From NCBI RefSeq assembly GCF_028769735.1, contig NC_088169.1, forward strand, positions 44,049,229 through 44,113,228: a DNA stretch of 64,000 nt, read 5' to 3'. The number at the start of each line of letters is the position of its first letter. Within the stretch, counting starts at the first letter, position 1. This DNA is from Zonotrichia leucophrys gambelii. Lineage: Eukaryota > Chordata > Aves > Passeriformes > Passerellidae. The notes beneath the pieces are model-generated. The model ran no database searches and had not been told where the DNA came from. It worked only from the letters and a program-made list of their open reading frames with translations. Below are positions 63,930 through 64,000 of this stretch, in pieces. The position numbers and the translations under genes are program-made.

Positions 63930-64000
63930 TTTATATCTTCATGTTCTTTAGTCAGACTTCAGAAACATGGTGAACTAAAATGTAGAATCTATCTGAGCAT

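Larger units (their letters stand above)
59012..64000. other. AT-rich non-coding sequence, no gene recognised
   Basis: No exon or transposon was accepted. The region has a TA microsatellite (59640-59658) and an 18-bp-period duplication (CCTTCCTTGTCAAAA at 60206 and 60224). A strong hairpin sits in a ~70-bp duplication (61116-61212), and a 24-bp-period pair with GTGAGAAA starts at 61764 and 61788. A 9-bp-arm hairpin (GGATGAAAG / CTTTCATCC, 63622-63645), an A25 run and a TA microsatellite lie near the right end. The 101-codon plus frame 63581-63886 runs into the poly-A tract and has no recognised domain. Confidence 0.5.

Noticed and set aside
1..64000. CRISPR arrays, operons, bacterial or phage features, tRNA and rRNA genes
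   Set aside because: The repeats are avian retroelements; no regularly spaced identical repeats, ribosome binding sites, tRNA-like cloverleaf or rRNA sequence was seen.

Overview
This window looks like a stretch of bird nuclear genome (intergenic or deep intronic), AT-rich and almost entirely non-coding. The taxonomic call rests on its repeats. There are at least eight fragments of chicken-repeat-1 (CR1) LINEs with typical CR1 3' ends, and five LTRs of endogenous retroviruses, at least three of them of types I recognise from bird genomes. I see no Alu, B1, MIR or L1-like sequence. Family names are from memory and were not checked by a search.

Layout. 1-10,150 is AT-rich unique sequence broken by a long CT-only microsatellite (5,545-5,679) and a T-rich tract (9,124-9,237). 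Near 10.15 kb is a compound TG/TA/TATG microsatellite, followed by an antisense CR1 (10,361-10,755). A fairly long sense CR1 lies at 17,880-18,748 and a short antisense one at 20,679-20,912. From 28.3 to 29.95 kb two different LTRs lie in the same (minus) orientation. A sense CR1 is at 32,816-33,340. A plus-strand LTR with four CCAAT boxes and a TATA-like box is near 35.3-35.9 kb, flanked by unusually GC-rich sequence that may belong to the same or another element. Two CR1 3' ends sit tail to tail near 39.2-39.4 kb. A truncated minus-strand LTR with seven imperfect ~50-bp internal repeats is at 47,432-48,106. At 56.9-59.0 kb an antisense CR1 is split by a 402-bp solo LTR with a near-perfect 6-bp target-site duplication, and is followed by a sense CR1.

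I found no convincing protein-coding exon, tRNA, rRNA or known small RNA. The longest open reading frames are explained by the CT microsatellite, by LTR tandem repeats, or by CR1 in sense or antisense. The few left over (longest 128 codons, minus strand near 46.5 kb) have lengths expected by chance in this much AT-rich sequence. Several AT-rich blocks dense in TAATTA-type homeodomain motifs (near 8.7, 23.1, 43.4 and 56.3 kb) resemble developmental enhancers, but this is inference and needs a cross-species alignment.

I found no evidence for a new multi-gene system. The observations most worth checking are the nested LTR-in-CR1 insertion, a perfect 15-bp hairpin inside a ~70-bp duplication near 61.15 kb, the triplex- and Z-DNA-prone microsatellites, a canonical G-quadruplex motif near 45.2 kb, and the candidate conserved elements.
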